A stretch of 45,381 nucleotides of DNA. Source: Oscillospiraceae bacterium. Lineage in GTDB: Bacteria > Bacillota > Clostridia > Oscillospirales > Oscillospiraceae. Made by a program: the position numbers and the translations under genes. The stretch covers positions 1-45,381 of the forward strand of contig JAFQFC010000024.1 in assembly GCA_017415775.1 (NCBI GenBank), written 5' to 3'. The notes beneath the pieces were generated by a model, which ran no database searches, had not been told where the DNA came from, and worked only from the letters and a program-made list of their open reading frames with translations. The first letter of the stretch is position 1; every line of letters starts with the position of its first letter. Shown here piece after piece: positions 1-8,479 of the stretch.

Positions 1-45
1 CTGATCGAGAAGCTGAAGCGGAAGGAGGAGTTCGAAAATGCCTAA
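1..45 (+). CDS. C-terminal end of an upstream hydrogenase-operon protein (partial)
   Basis: Frame 1 is open from the first base and ends LIEKLKRKEEFENA before TAA at 43-45. It overlaps the start of the next gene by 8 bases, and that gene's ribosome site (AAGGAGG) lies within this coding tail. Such tight coupling, just upstream of HydB, fits the small NuoE-like [2Fe-2S] subunit of a trimeric bifurcating hydrogenase. Only 14 residues are visible, so the identity rests on position. Confidence 0.6.
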   Translation: MIEKLKRKEEFENA

Positions 46-1918
46 AATGACCAGAGGTGACTTCCAGGACCTGCGGGCCGAAGCCAAGGAACTGCTGTTC
101 CGCCAGCGCCGTCAGGTATTGGTCTGCGGCGGTACCGCCTGCATCGCCAGCGGCGCCATGAAAGTATACGAATACCTCAAGGAAGAGTGCGCTCGCCGCG
201 GCATCGAGATCAGCGTGGATCTCAAGCACGAGACGGATGACGACGACACCGGCTTCCACCTGAAAAAGAGCGGCTGCCACGGCTTCTGCGAGATCGGTCC
301 CCTGGTGAGCATCCAGCCGCTGAATGTGCTGTATACCCACGTGAAGGTGGAGGACTGCGACGAGATCATCGAGAAGTCCATCATCGGCGGCGAGATCATC
401 GACCGGCTGCTGTACACCGCCGGCGAAAAGACCTGCCTCAACCGGGATCAGATCCCCTTCTGCAAAAACCAGTACCGGGTGGTGCTGCGCAACAGCGGCC
501 TCACCGATGCCGAGGATATGTGGGAATACGTGGCCATGGGCGGCTATTCCGCTCTGGAGAAGGCCCTGTTTGAAATGACCGACGTGCAGATCTGCCAGGA
601 GATCATCGACTCCGGTCTGCGTGGCCGTGGCGGCGGCGGTTTCCCCACCGGCCGCAAGTGGGAAAGCGTGCGCAAGAATGTGGCTGACGTGAAGTACGTG
701 GTCTGCAACGGTGACGAGGGTGACCCCGGCGCCTTCATGGACCAGGGCATCATGGAGGGCAGCCCCCACAGCGTCATTGAAGGTATGATCATCGCCGGTG
801 TGGCTACCGGCGCTACCGAGGGTTACATCTACGTCCGCGCCGAGTATCCTCTGGCCGTGGAGCGTCTGAAGATGGCCATTGCCAAGGCCGAGGAGGCCGG
901 CTTCCTGGGCGAGGATATCATGGGCAGCGGTCACAGCTTCCATATGCACATCAACCGTGGCGCCGGCGCCTTCGTCTGCGGCGAGGGCAGCGCTCTGACC
1001 GCCTCCATCGAAGGCAAGCGAGGCATGCCCCGTGTCAAGCCTCCCCGCACCGTGGACAAGGGTCTGTGGGCCCGTCCCACCGTACTGAACAATGTGGAAA
1101 CCTATGCCAATGTGCCTTTGATCATCACCAACGGCGCCGAGTGGTTCGCTTCCATCGGCACCGAGAAGAGCTCCGGCACCAAGGTGTTCGCCCTGACGGG
1201 CAACGTGGTCAACACCGGCCTCATCGAGGTGCCCATGGGCACCACCCTGCGGGAAGTCATCTTCGACATCGGCGGCGGCATCAAGGACGGCAAGAAGTTC
1301 AAGGCCGTGCAGATCGGCGGTCCTAGCGGCGGCTGCCTGACCGAAGAGCATCTGGACATGGGTCTGGACTACGACTCCCTGAAGAAGCTGGGCGCCATGA
1401 TCGGCTCCGGCGGTCTGGTGGTCATGGACGAGGACACCTGCATGGTGGAAGTGGCACGCTTCTTCATGCACTTCACCCAGAACGAGTCCTGCGGTAAGTG
1501 CGTGCCCTGCCGTGAGGGTACCCGCCGCATGCTGGAGATCCTGGAGAAGATCGTGGCCAACGAAGGCACGTTGGAAGACCTGGATATGCTGGAAGAGCTG
1601 AGCGCCACCATCACCGAGACTGCCCTGTGCGGTCTGGGCCAGAGCGCCTGCAAGCCCGTCCAGAGCACCCTGAAGCATTTCCGTCACGAATATCTGGCCC
1701 ATGTGGTGGATAAGCACTGCCCCCACTGCAACGGCCGTAAGAAGGAGCTGCAGATCGATCCCGAGCTGTGCCGTGGCTGCGGCAAGTGCAAGAATCAGTG
1801 CCCCATGGAGGCCATTGAGGGTCAGATCCGCATGCCCCATACCATCGACACCACCAAGTGCGTCAAGTGCGGCGCCTGTTGGGGTACCTGCCCCTTCGGC
1901 GCCATCAGAGAGGAGTAA
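38..1918 (+). CDS. hydB: Electron-bifurcating [FeFe] hydrogenase, NuoF-like flavin subunit (HydB/HndC)
   Basis: This 626-residue protein is the NAD(P)H-binding flavin subunit of a cytosolic multimeric hydrogenase, which couples H2 turnover to NAD(P)H and ferredoxin. Three blocks are visible. An N-terminal thioredoxin-like [2Fe-2S] domain carries Cys30, Cys35, Cys80 and Cys84. The NuoF core has GRGGGGFPTGRKWE (about 196-209) and CNGDEGDPGAFMD (about 223-235) for NADH and FMN, then the ESCGKCVPCREG iron-sulfur motif. The C-terminus holds a two-[4Fe-4S] ferredoxin domain (CRGCGKCKNQC and CVKCGACWGTC). The start at 38 follows AAGGAGG; an in-frame ATG at 47 is possible. hydA follows after a 5-base gap. 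Confidence is high for the family; NAD versus NADP preference cannot be read. Confidence 0.95.
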   Translation: MPKMTRGDFQDLRAEAKELLFRQRRQVLVCGGTACIASGAMKVYEYLKEECARRGIEISVDLKHETDDDDTGFHLKKSGCHGFCEIGPLVSIQPLNVLYTHVKVEDCDEIIEKSIIGGEIIDRLLYTAGEKTCLNRDQIPFCKNQYRVVLRNSGLTDAEDMWEYVAMGGYSALEKALFEMTDVQICQEIIDSGLRGRGGGGFPTGRKWESVRKNVADVKYVVCNGDEGDPGAFMDQGIMEGSPHSVIEGMIIAGVATGATEGYIYVRAEYPLAVERLKMAIAKAEEAGFLGEDIMGSGHSFHMHINRGAGAFVCGEGSALTASIEGKRGMPRVKPPRTVDKGLWARPTVLNNVETYANVPLIITNGAEWFASIGTEKSSGTKVFALTGNVVNTGLIEVPMGTTLREVIFDIGGGIKDGKKFKAVQIGGPSGGCLTEEHLDMGLDYDSLKKLGAMIGSGGLVVMDEDTCMVEVARFFMHFTQNESCGKCVPCREGTRRMLEILEKIVANEGTLEDLDMLEELSATITETALCGLGQSACKPVQSTLKHFRHEYLAHVVDKHCPHCNGRKKELQIDPELCRGCGKCKNQCPMEAIEGQIRMPHTIDTTKCVKCGACWGTCPFGAIREE

Positions 1919-1923
1919 GGAAC

Positions 1924-3624
1924 ATGGCAAAAGGAATTATGTACATCGACGGACAGCGGGTCCCCTTCGACGGCGAGCCCAACGTCCTGACTGTGATCCG
2001 CAAGGCCGGCATCGAGATGCCTACTTTCTGCTATTACTCCGACCTGTCCGTGTACGGCGCCTGCCGTATGTGCGTGGTGGAGGACGAGCGGGGTAAGATC
2101 GACTCTTCCTGCTCCATGCAGCCCCGTGACGGTCTGAAGATCCGCACCAACACCGCACGGCTGCTGAAGCATCGCCGCATGATCCTGGAGCTGATGCTGG
2201 CTTCCCATAACTGCAACTGCGCCATCTGCGAAAAGAGCGGACAGTGCCATCTGCAGGAGCTGGCCCTCCAGTTCGGCGTGCGCCGTGTCCGTTTCCAGGA
2301 CAACCGTGAGATCGCCGCATTCGACGACTCCTCCCCCGCTGTGGTCCGTGATCCCAGCAAGTGCATCCTCTGCGGCGACTGCGTCCGTGTCTGCGAGGAG
2401 AGCATCGGCATGGGCATCATCGACTTTGCCAAGCGCGGCTACAACATGCAGGTGACCCCCGCCTTCGGCCGTAAGCTCAGCGAGACCAACTGCATCAGCT
2501 GCGGTCAGTGCTCTGCCGTGTGCCCCACCGGCGCCATCACCGTGTATAACCAGATCGGTCCTGCCTGGCGTGCCATCCACGATCCCAACAAGCGTGTGGT
2601 GGTGCAGATCGCTCCGGCCGTGCGTGTGGCACTGGGCGAAGCCTTCGGCATGGGCAACGGTCAGAATGTGCTCTACCAGATGGTCAGCGCTCTGAAGCTG
2701 ATGGGCGTGGACGAGGTGTACGACACCATCTTCGGTGCCGACCTGACCACCATCGAGGAATCCAACGAATTCCTGGAGCGTGTGAAGAACGGCGGTCCCT
2801 TCCCCATGTTCACCTCCTGCTGCCCCGCCTGGGTCAAGTATCTGGAGAAGTGCAATCCCAAGTACCTGAAAAATATCTCCTCCTGCAAGTCCCCCATGGA
2901 GATGTTCGGCGCTCTGGTGAAGGACAAGTATGCCGCCAAGGATGCCGAGGACGGCAAGACCACCTTCCACATCGCCATCATGCCCTGCACCGCCAAGAAG
3001 ATGGAGGCTGCACGGCCCCAGTTCAAGAACGCCGAGGGCAAGCCCGACGTGGATCTGGTGCTGACCACCCAGGAAGTCATCGACATGATCAAGGAGTCCG
3101 GCATCCAGCTGGGCGAGCTGGAGTACGAGTCCCCCGACCTGCCCTTCGGTCTGGGTTCCGGCTCTGCCATGATCTACGGCACCACCGGCGGCGTGGCCGA
3201 AGCTGTGGCCCGCCACTGCCTGCCCGACAAGTCCAAGAACACCCTGCGCACCCTGGAGTTCTCTCCCCTGCGGGGCAACGAGGCTGTCCGTGAATGCACC
3301 CTGCAGGTGGGCGAGCTGGAAGTGAAGATCGCCATCGTCCATGGCCTGATCAACGCCCAGAACCTGATCCGTGAGATCGAGGAAGGCAAGGCCTTCTATC
3401 ACCTGATCGAGGTCATGACCTGCGTGGGCGGCTGCGTGGGCGGCGCAGGCCAGCCCTACGGCCGCAAGGCTGTGAAGGATCAGCGCCGTGACGGTCTGTA
3501 TCAGGCCGACAAGTCTGCGCCCTTCAAGCGTGCCGAGTACAATCCCGGCGCCGTCAGCCTGCTGAACAGCATGAGCGAGCACGAAAAGCATCACCTGCTG
3601 CACGTGAGCTACGTGGAGGAATAA
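1924..3624 (+). CDS. hydA: [FeFe] hydrogenase catalytic subunit (HydA/HndD)
   Basis: A 566-residue catalytic subunit that reduces protons or oxidises H2 at an H-cluster. In order: an N-terminal [2Fe-2S] ferredoxin domain (Cys36, 47, 50, 63), a His/Cys [4Fe-4S] site around 95-108, two [4Fe-4S] clusters (Cys147/150/153/157 and 190/193/196/200), then the H domain. H-cluster motifs are complete: TSCCPAW at 297-303 with Cys299 (proton relay) and Cys300, MPCTAKK at 353-359 with Cys355, and MTCVGGCVGGAGQP with Cys500 and Cys504. The C-terminal small-subunit-like helix region is fused. The ATG at 1924 follows GAGGAGTAAGGAAC; longer in-frame readings run back into hydB. A terminator follows, so this is the last gene of the operon. 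Confidence 0.96.
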   Translation: MAKGIMYIDGQRVPFDGEPNVLTVIRKAGIEMPTFCYYSDLSVYGACRMCVVEDERGKIDSSCSMQPRDGLKIRTNTARLLKHRRMILELMLASHNCNCAICEKSGQCHLQELALQFGVRRVRFQDNREIAAFDDSSPAVVRDPSKCILCGDCVRVCEESIGMGIIDFAKRGYNMQVTPAFGRKLSETNCISCGQCSAVCPTGAITVYNQIGPAWRAIHDPNKRVVVQIAPAVRVALGEAFGMGNGQNVLYQMVSALKLMGVDEVYDTIFGADLTTIEESNEFLERVKNGGPFPMFTSCCPAWVKYLEKCNPKYLKNISSCKSPMEMFGALVKDKYAAKDAEDGKTTFHIAIMPCTAKKMEAARPQFKNAEGKPDVDLVLTTQEVIDMIKESGIQLGELEYESPDLPFGLGSGSAMIYGTTGGVAEAVARHCLPDKSKNTLRTLEFSPLRGNEAVRECTLQVGELEVKIAIVHGLINAQNLIREIEEGKAFYHLIEVMTCVGGCVGGAGQPYGRKAVKDQRRDGLYQADKSAPFKRAEYNPGAVSLLNSMSEHEKHHLLHVSYVEE

Positions 3625-3639
3625 CCCGTCATTTGACAG

Positions 3640-3676
3640 AAAAAGGACCGTTTCCGTGAGGAAGCGGTCCTTTTTT
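3640..3676 (+). terminator. Rho-independent terminator of the hydrogenase operon
   Basis: AAAAAGGACCGTTTCC pairs with GGAAGCGGTCCTTTTT (one G-U pair) and runs into T6. It lies 15 bases after the hydA stop. The same stem recurs at 4599-4636. Confidence 0.9.
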
Positions 3677-3693
3677 GTGCGGCTGCGTGTGTA

Positions 3694-3860
3694 GGTTGCG
3701 GATAATTGTTGTTATGTAAATCTGCGAGATAGGGCGGAGAAAATTTATTCGGAGTTGGTGAGGGTGGCGTTGGAGTTGGTGGGGGTTCGGTTTTGCGGCG
3801 TGCCGGGGTCGGCACGCCCTACATCCACGGGCGCGCCATTGGGGATGCCGTTTCTGCCCA
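3694..3860. repeat. Composite intergenic repeat, copy 1
   Basis: It begins with the AT-rich box GGATAATTGTTGTTATGTAA (3699-3718), continues through ATAGGGCGG and a G-rich GGAGTTGGTGAGGG-type stretch, and ends in a hairpin GGCGTGCC-GGGGTC-GGCACGCC (3797-3818) followed by CCTAC. No gene is supported here. Related copies start at 15012, 22365, 22531, 22765 and 31695. Confidence 0.8.
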
Positions 3861-3876
3861 TGCTACCACCTGTTGC

Positions 3877-3905
3877 TTGACTTTTTCCGGGGAAGCCCAT
3901 ACACT
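3877..3905 (+). promoter_or_regulatory. Promoter of the membrane-linked XRE gene
   Basis: TTGACT (3877-3882), a 17-base spacer and TACACT (3900-3905), 30 bases before the ATG at 3936. Confidence 0.7.
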
Positions 3906-3935
3906 TTGGGTAAGAAAAGCAAGGAGGTGCCGTCC

Positions 3936-4598
3936 ATGACAAGCATTGGAGAAAACATCAGAGTGCTGCGCCTGGCCCGGGGCTGGACGCAGGAGGAGCT
4001 GGCGCAGCGGCTGCACCTGACACGGCAGGCGGTGGGCCACTACGAATCGGGCCGCACCGTGCCGGACATCGACACCTGCCGCCGTCTGGCGGAGGTCTTT
4101 GGCGTGGAGCTGGAGGTGCTGCTGGAGGGCGAGGGCGAGCCGGTAAAGCTGCCCCGATGGCTGTGGGGGCTGGTATTGGGAACAGCGGGACTTCCCCCGC
4201 TGGTCCGCTCGGTCATCATGGTGGTCAACCAGCGGCTCTATCCCCTGTACAATGCCGGTACTCTGCCGGAAGGCCAGCGGCTGGAAATCACGGAAAAGCA
4301 CTTTGCCCTGTCCGATGCCGCCAACGCCGTGGAAGCAGCCGGCTATGTGGCTTTTTTCGCAGTACTGATCGTGCTGGTGCTGTGGGAGGTTCGGCAGCGG
4401 ACGGCGCTGCCTTGGCGGCAGAAGCTGGTGCTTCTGGGACTTGTGGCGGCGGTCACCGTGGTGGTCACCTTCCCCTTTTCCCTGCTGGATCCCGTATTTA
4501 CCGCCACGGACTATCTGCTCCCCGCATCCTTCATCACCTACCGCTGCGGTATAGCGTTACTGATCGCATGGATCGCCCGCAAGGTGCAAAAACGATAG
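3936..4598 (+). CDS. XRE-family regulator with C-terminal membrane domain
   Basis: A 220-residue protein. Residues 1-65 form a Cro/C1 helix-turn-helix domain (IRVLRLARGWTQEELAQRL, then TRQAVGHYESGRTVPD). The rest is hydrophobic, with about four predicted membrane segments: near 78-95, near 135-155, near 168-190, and at the C-terminus, which ends in basic WIARKVQKR. The start follows AAGGAGG and a good promoter. It may be a membrane-tethered regulator that senses an envelope signal. The downstream terminator is shared with the convergent ABC exporter operon, but nothing shows it regulates that operon. The fold call is secure; the target is unknown. Confidence 0.85.
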   Translation: MTSIGENIRVLRLARGWTQEELAQRLHLTRQAVGHYESGRTVPDIDTCRRLAEVFGVELEVLLEGEGEPVKLPRWLWGLVLGTAGLPPLVRSVIMVVNQRLYPLYNAGTLPEGQRLEITEKHFALSDAANAVEAAGYVAFFAVLIVLVLWEVRQRTALPWRQKLVLLGLVAAVTVVVTFPFSLLDPVFTATDYLLPASFITYRCGIALLIAWIARKVQKR

Positions 4599-4636
4599 AA
4601 AAAGGACCGTTTCCGGAAGGAAGCGGTCCTTTTTGT
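4599..4636. terminator. Bidirectional terminator between XRE gene and ABC exporter
   Basis: AAAAAGGACCGTTTCC is separated by GGAA from an AAGCGGTCCTTTTT arm. A-run and T-run flank the stem, so it can serve the plus-strand XRE gene and the convergent minus-strand permease gene (stop at 4640). The stem is the same as at 3640-3676. Confidence 0.88.
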
Positions 4637-4639
4637 CGT

Positions 4640-5980
4640 TTATTTGCTCTCTTTCAGCATGGTCAGAATCTTCTTGGGCGAGGGGGGATTGCCCTTATAA
4701 AGGCTCATCATGCGGTAAAGCTTACCGGCCAGCAGGCACAAAGCCGCTGCCGTCAAAAGCACGATCAGCAGGCTCACGGCAGCCATGGCGAGACTCACGT
4801 CGCCCAGCAGCACACGGGTGGGCGTCACCAGAATGGCGGTGAAGGGGACGAAATCCAGCCACGCAGCGTTGGAGATCATTTCCTCGCCGCTGCCGCCCAG
4901 CAGGCAGATGAGGAAGCTGGCCACCAGCGTCAGGGAGAAGAGGACATTGGTGCTGCTCAGATCCTCGGCCTTACCGGCCAGAGCGCCGCCCACACCGGCA
5001 AGAGCGCAGTACAGCAGGAAGCCACCCAGCAGGATCCCCAGCGCCAGCGCCATGCTGCCCAGAGAGAACACGCCCTCGAACAGCCGCAGGGACGCAAAGA
5101 ACTGCAGGATACCGAACTGCGTCTCCGGGGCCAGTGTGCGGCACAGCCATGCGCCGGCGGCAAAGCCGCCGGCCAGAGACGCCAGCCAGATGCAAAGCTG
5201 CAGCAGACCTGCCGCCGCCATGGCCAGCACCTTGCCCAGCACCATGGCCGCCGGTTCCACCGTCACCAGGAAGAAGTCCATCAGCTTACTGGTTTTTTCC
5301 AGAATGACGCTGTTGGCCACGCCCTGACCATAGAAAAGGACCAGGAAATACATGACCATCACGCCCAGATAGGGCAGGATCATACCCAGCACCTCTTTTG
5401 CCTCGGCCTGGGGGTCGGTCGGCGGCGTCTCGGGGACATAGGGCATGGTGACGCTTACGTCGCTATAGACAGCGGCCAGCTGGTCCGGCGTCAGGCCGGA
5501 CTTCACCGCCAGAATGGCGGGGAAATTCTCCCACAGGAACAGCTCATAGGCAGAGAGGTCTTCCTGCGTCAGGGAAGTGTCCTCAGGAAGGGACACATGG
5601 GCCTCGTATGTGCCGCCGGTGCGGCGCAGGGTCACAACGATGGTGCGTTCCTCCGCCTCGTCGGCGGTATAGGTCACCGCCCAGCTCTCCGGATGGAGGG
5701 CCTGCAGGAAGGACCAATCGGTGATGGGAGCCTCCGTCTCGTCATGGATCAGCACGCTGTCGGCATGGCAGACAGGCAGCTCCCAGAGATCCTCCGGGAT
5801 ATATTCCGGCACAGCGGCGGGTTCGTTCCCGGCACGGGCGGCCATGACGCCCAGCACGATGGCGGGGACAAGGAAGCACAGCGCCGCCAGAACCGCCGTC
5901 AGACGGCGATAGCCGCCGCTGCAGGTCTGCTGGCGGAAGGTGAAGGCAAAGATGCGGCCCAGGCCTTTCCGTAGTTTCAT
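4640..5980 (-). CDS. ABC-2 type exporter permease (second permease)
   Basis: A 446-residue NatB/ABC-2-like permease. The N-terminus MKLRKGLGRIFAFTFRQ precedes a first membrane helix (about 25-45), a large extracytoplasmic domain of about 170 residues, and a cluster of five to six helices. It contains an EKTSKLMDFFLVTVEP motif, the counterpart of the EKGSKLIELLLLSVEP motif in the neighbouring permease. The start at 5980 follows AAAGGAGG and overlaps the preceding stop (ATGA). The two permeases are likely paralogues forming a heterodimer. Substrate unknown; Na+, peptide or drug export are all seen in the family. Confidence 0.88.
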   Translation of the reverse strand: MKLRKGLGRIFAFTFRQQTCSGGYRRLTAVLAALCFLVPAIVLGVMAARAGNEPAAVPEYIPEDLWELPVCHADSVLIHDETEAPITDWSFLQALHPESWAVTYTADEAEERTIVVTLRRTGGTYEAHVSLPEDTSLTQEDLSAYELFLWENFPAILAVKSGLTPDQLAAVYSDVSVTMPYVPETPPTDPQAEAKEVLGMILPYLGVMVMYFLVLFYGQGVANSVILEKTSKLMDFFLVTVEPAAMVLGKVLAMAAAGLLQLCIWLASLAGGFAAGAWLCRTLAPETQFGILQFFASLRLFEGVFSLGSMALALGILLGGFLLYCALAGVGGALAGKAEDLSSTNVLFSLTLVASFLICLLGGSGEEMISNAAWLDFVPFTAILVTPTRVLLGDVSLAMAAVSLLIVLLTAAALCLLAGKLYRMMSLYKGNPPSPKKILTMLKESK

Positions 5981-7290
5981 CGTGCCGCCTCCTTTCTGCT
6001 CCGGGCCATGGAAAACAGCTGTTTCCACTTCACCCGGCTGCCCCGATAGATAATGAGGTCTGCATAGACCCGGGCGCTGAGCCAGGCAAGGCCCGCCACC
6101 AGTGCTGCCTGGATGACCCAGGACACCAGCAGCACCCACAGGCCCACGTTGCCCTGCACATACTGCACCGGAGCGCAGAACATACTCAGCACCGGGCACA
6201 GGGCGCTGAAATGTGCCACGCCGCTGCCCGGAATGGCGGACACCACGCAGGCGGCGAGGTAGCCCACCATGGTGATGAGAGTCACGGTGCTGCTGGCAGA
6301 GCCCGCCTCCTCCATGGAGGTGCAGCAGGCGCCGGACAGGCCGCCGATAAAGCTCATGGTAAGATAGCCCAGCAGCAGCGACACCACCAGCACCACGGCG
6401 TAAAGCAGCAGGTGCGCCGGGTCGGTCTGCACCGCAGGCAGCACCGATCGAATGGCGTCGATGATATTCTTCACGCTGCCGCTGCTGAAAATGGTGGCGG
6501 TGATGACCAGCGATCCGGCCCAGCCGGCGATCATCAGCGCCAGCAGGCCCAGCACATAGACCATGGCGGCGAAGATCTTGCCCATCAGCAGAGCCAGCGG
6601 CTCCACGCTGAGAAGCAGCAGCTCGATGAGCTTGGAGCCCTTCTCCTCAATGACGGCACGGATGACGTAAGAAGCCGACATGAGGCACAGCATCATCACA
6701 GCGATGGCGTAGCCGTACTGGACCCAGAAGCCGTCCATAAAGTCATCGTCCGATTCGATATAGACATCCTCCGGCAGCGGAGCTTCGTCCGTCAGGCCGG
6801 GCAGCACCACGGTATAGTCGCTCCACAGCACATCCAGCTGCTGGTTGGTGACGCCGGCGGCAGCGATGCGGGCCTCCTCCACCAGCGAAACGACGCACCA
6901 GCGCAGGTAGTCCATATCCTCCTCCCCGGCCTCGCCGGTAAGGGTGATGTGATATTCGCCGTCGGTGGCGGTGACGGTGGCCACGGCGTCGGCACCGGCG
7001 GCGGGACCGTCGGTAAGAGTGACGCCGCGCCAGTAGCTGTCCTGCGCCAGAGCGGCGGCGGACAGGGGCAGATCGGTTTGGTTATCCAGCGCCACATGGG
7101 TCACGGCGGCGCCGGGCAGATCTTCGGTCTGGGCCTCGCCGCCCTGCACGTAAGTCAGCACCGGCATACTGGCCAGCACCGCCAGCACCATGATGGCCAG
7201 AGTGATGTTATTGGCACGATTGCGCAGGAACTGGCGCAGGGTGAAGGTAAAGACCTGCCCCGTCCCGGCCAGAGCCTCACGCAGTTTCAT
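5977..7290 (-). CDS. ABC-2 type exporter permease (first permease, NatB-like)
   Basis: A 437-residue permease with the same architecture as its downstream partner: a short basic N-terminus, one helix near 28-50, an extracytoplasmic domain to about 200, then six or so helices. The cytoplasmic-loop motif EKGSKLIELLLLSVEPLALL follows the second helix, as in NatB-like proteins. It overlaps the ATPase gene by 14 bases and the next permease by 4, so all three are translationally coupled. Confidence 0.88.
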   Translation of the reverse strand: MKLREALAGTGQVFTFTLRQFLRNRANNITLAIMVLAVLASMPVLTYVQGGEAQTEDLPGAAVTHVALDNQTDLPLSAAALAQDSYWRGVTLTDGPAAGADAVATVTATDGEYHITLTGEAGEEDMDYLRWCVVSLVEEARIAAAGVTNQQLDVLWSDYTVVLPGLTDEAPLPEDVYIESDDDFMDGFWVQYGYAIAVMMLCLMSASYVIRAVIEEKGSKLIELLLLSVEPLALLMGKIFAAMVYVLGLLALMIAGWAGSLVITATIFSSGSVKNIIDAIRSVLPAVQTDPAHLLLYAVVLVVSLLLGYLTMSFIGGLSGACCTSMEEAGSASSTVTLITMVGYLAACVVSAIPGSGVAHFSALCPVLSMFCAPVQYVQGNVGLWVLLVSWVIQAALVAGLAWLSARVYADLIIYRGSRVKWKQLFSMARSRKEAAR

Positions 7291-8275
7291 TGTCGTCCCT
7301 CCCTACCGTTTCCACGAAGATCTCGTGGAGGCTGGGTTCCCGCAGGTCGAAGGTCACGATGGTGACGCCGCCGGCGATGAGGGCCGACAGCAGCTCGTTG
7401 GCCTGCTGCTCACCGCTGACACGCAGGCGGTACTCGTTTTCCTTGCGGCTGAGCAGCTCCACACCCAGCGCCGTGAGATAGCCGGTAATGTCCTGCTCCG
7501 TCTTCAGCGACAGGTTCACCCGGCCGCGGCTTTTCTTGATGTCGTTGAGATGGCCCTGCAGCACCGTTTTGGAGCGGTCCAGAATGGTGATGTCGGTGCA
7601 GAATTCCTCCACCGTGGCCATCTGGTGGCTGGACATGATGAGATACTTGCCCCGGTCGATCTCCTCACGGATGATGGACTTGAAAAGATCCGTATTCACC
7701 GGGTCCAGACCGGAGAGGGGCTCGTCCAGGATCAGCAGCTCCGGGTCGGAGATCAGGGCGGCGATGAGCTGGATCTTCTGCTGATTGCCCTTGCTGAACT
7801 GATCGGCCTTCAGGGGCTTCTGCTTTTTCACGCCGCCCAGCGCAGGCGTGCGGCGCTTTTGGCCCATGAGGGCGGCTTCGTGGTTGGGCTTGGGGGCGTT
7901 GGGGTAGAGATACTCCTCCACCTCCAGACGGCGGGCCCAATCCCGGATGCGGCGCTCCGCCTCGGCACCCTTCACGCCCCGGAGGGCAGCAAAGTACAGC
8001 AGCTGATCCATCAGCTCGTACTTGGGATAGAGGCCACGCTCCTCGGCCAGATAGCCCACGTTGCAGGTGGCGGTATCCAGCGGCTTGCCGTTCCACAGCA
8101 CCTCGCCGCCGTCACGGCTGAGCATATTGAGCATCATGCGGATGCTGGTGGTTTTACCGGCGCCGTTGGTACCCAGCAGGGCGTAGACGCCGGGGCGTTC
8201 CATGGTGAAGCTGAGGTCCTCCACCACCACTTTTTTGCCGTAGCTTTTCTTCAAATGGGAAACAACAAGACTCAT
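7277..8275 (-). CDS. ABC exporter ATPase, NatA-like, with an extra loop before the signature
   Basis: A 332-residue ATPase energising the two downstream permeases. Walker A GTNGAGKTT (35-43), the YLAEERGLYP loop in the Q-loop position (75-84), signature FSKGN (160-164), Walker B LLILDE (180-185) and switch His217 are all present. The C-terminal DUF4162-like tail (about 230-332) is typical of the NatA/EcsA group. Unusual: about 25 residues (roughly 124-150, NAPKPNHEAALMGQKRR...) lie between the helical domain and the signature, where homologues usually go directly to the signature. All catalytic motifs remain, so it is probably active. Confidence 0.92.
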   Translation of the reverse strand: MSLVVSHLKKSYGKKVVVEDLSFTMERPGVYALLGTNGAGKTTSIRMMLNMLSRDGGEVLWNGKPLDTATCNVGYLAEERGLYPKYELMDQLLYFAALRGVKGAEAERRIRDWARRLEVEEYLYPNAPKPNHEAALMGQKRRTPALGGVKKQKPLKADQFSKGNQQKIQLIAALISDPELLILDEPLSGLDPVNTDLFKSIIREEIDRGKYLIMSSHQMATVEEFCTDITILDRSKTVLQGHLNDIKKSRGRVNLSLKTEQDITGYLTALGVELLSRKENEYRLRVSGEQQANELLSALIAGGVTIVTFDLREPSLHEIFVETVGRDDNETA

Positions 8276-8278
8276 GGT

Positions 8279-8479
8279 TTATTCCTCCTCGGTCCAGAAC
8301 AGTTCATCCAGCGTGCAGCCAAGGGTGCGGCAGATGGCAAGGCACAGCTTGATGGTGGGGTTATAGTCCCCCTTCTCGATGGCGTTGATGGTCTGGCGGC
8401 TGACGCCTACCGCCTCGGCCAGCTGCTGCTGGCTCATGTCACGGCCGGCCCGGGCTGCCTTCAGCTTGAGATTTTTCAT
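8279..8479 (-). CDS. Small XRE-family regulator of the ABC operon
   Basis: A 66-residue protein that is almost entirely a helix-turn-helix domain (MSQQQLAEAVGVSRQTINAI, then EKGDYNPTIKLCLAICRTL). It belongs to the short YgzD-like group often encoded with exporters. It overlaps the upstream membrane gene by 4 bases and ends 3 bases before the ATPase start, so it is cotranscribed. It plausibly represses its own operon through the palindrome at 9068-9085. Confidence 0.9.
   Translation of the reverse strand: MKNLKLKAARAGRDMSQQQLAEAVGVSRQTINAIEKGDYNPTIKLCLAICRTLGCTLDELFWTEEE

Noticed and set aside
1822-3603. Minus-strand open frame of 593 codons opposite hydA
   Set aside because: Antisense shadow; the plus strand has all H-cluster motifs.
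4157-5974. Plus-strand open frame of 605 codons over the ABC permease
   Set aside because: It crosses the XRE gene, a terminator and the permease gene; His/Gln-rich antisense translation without homology signs.
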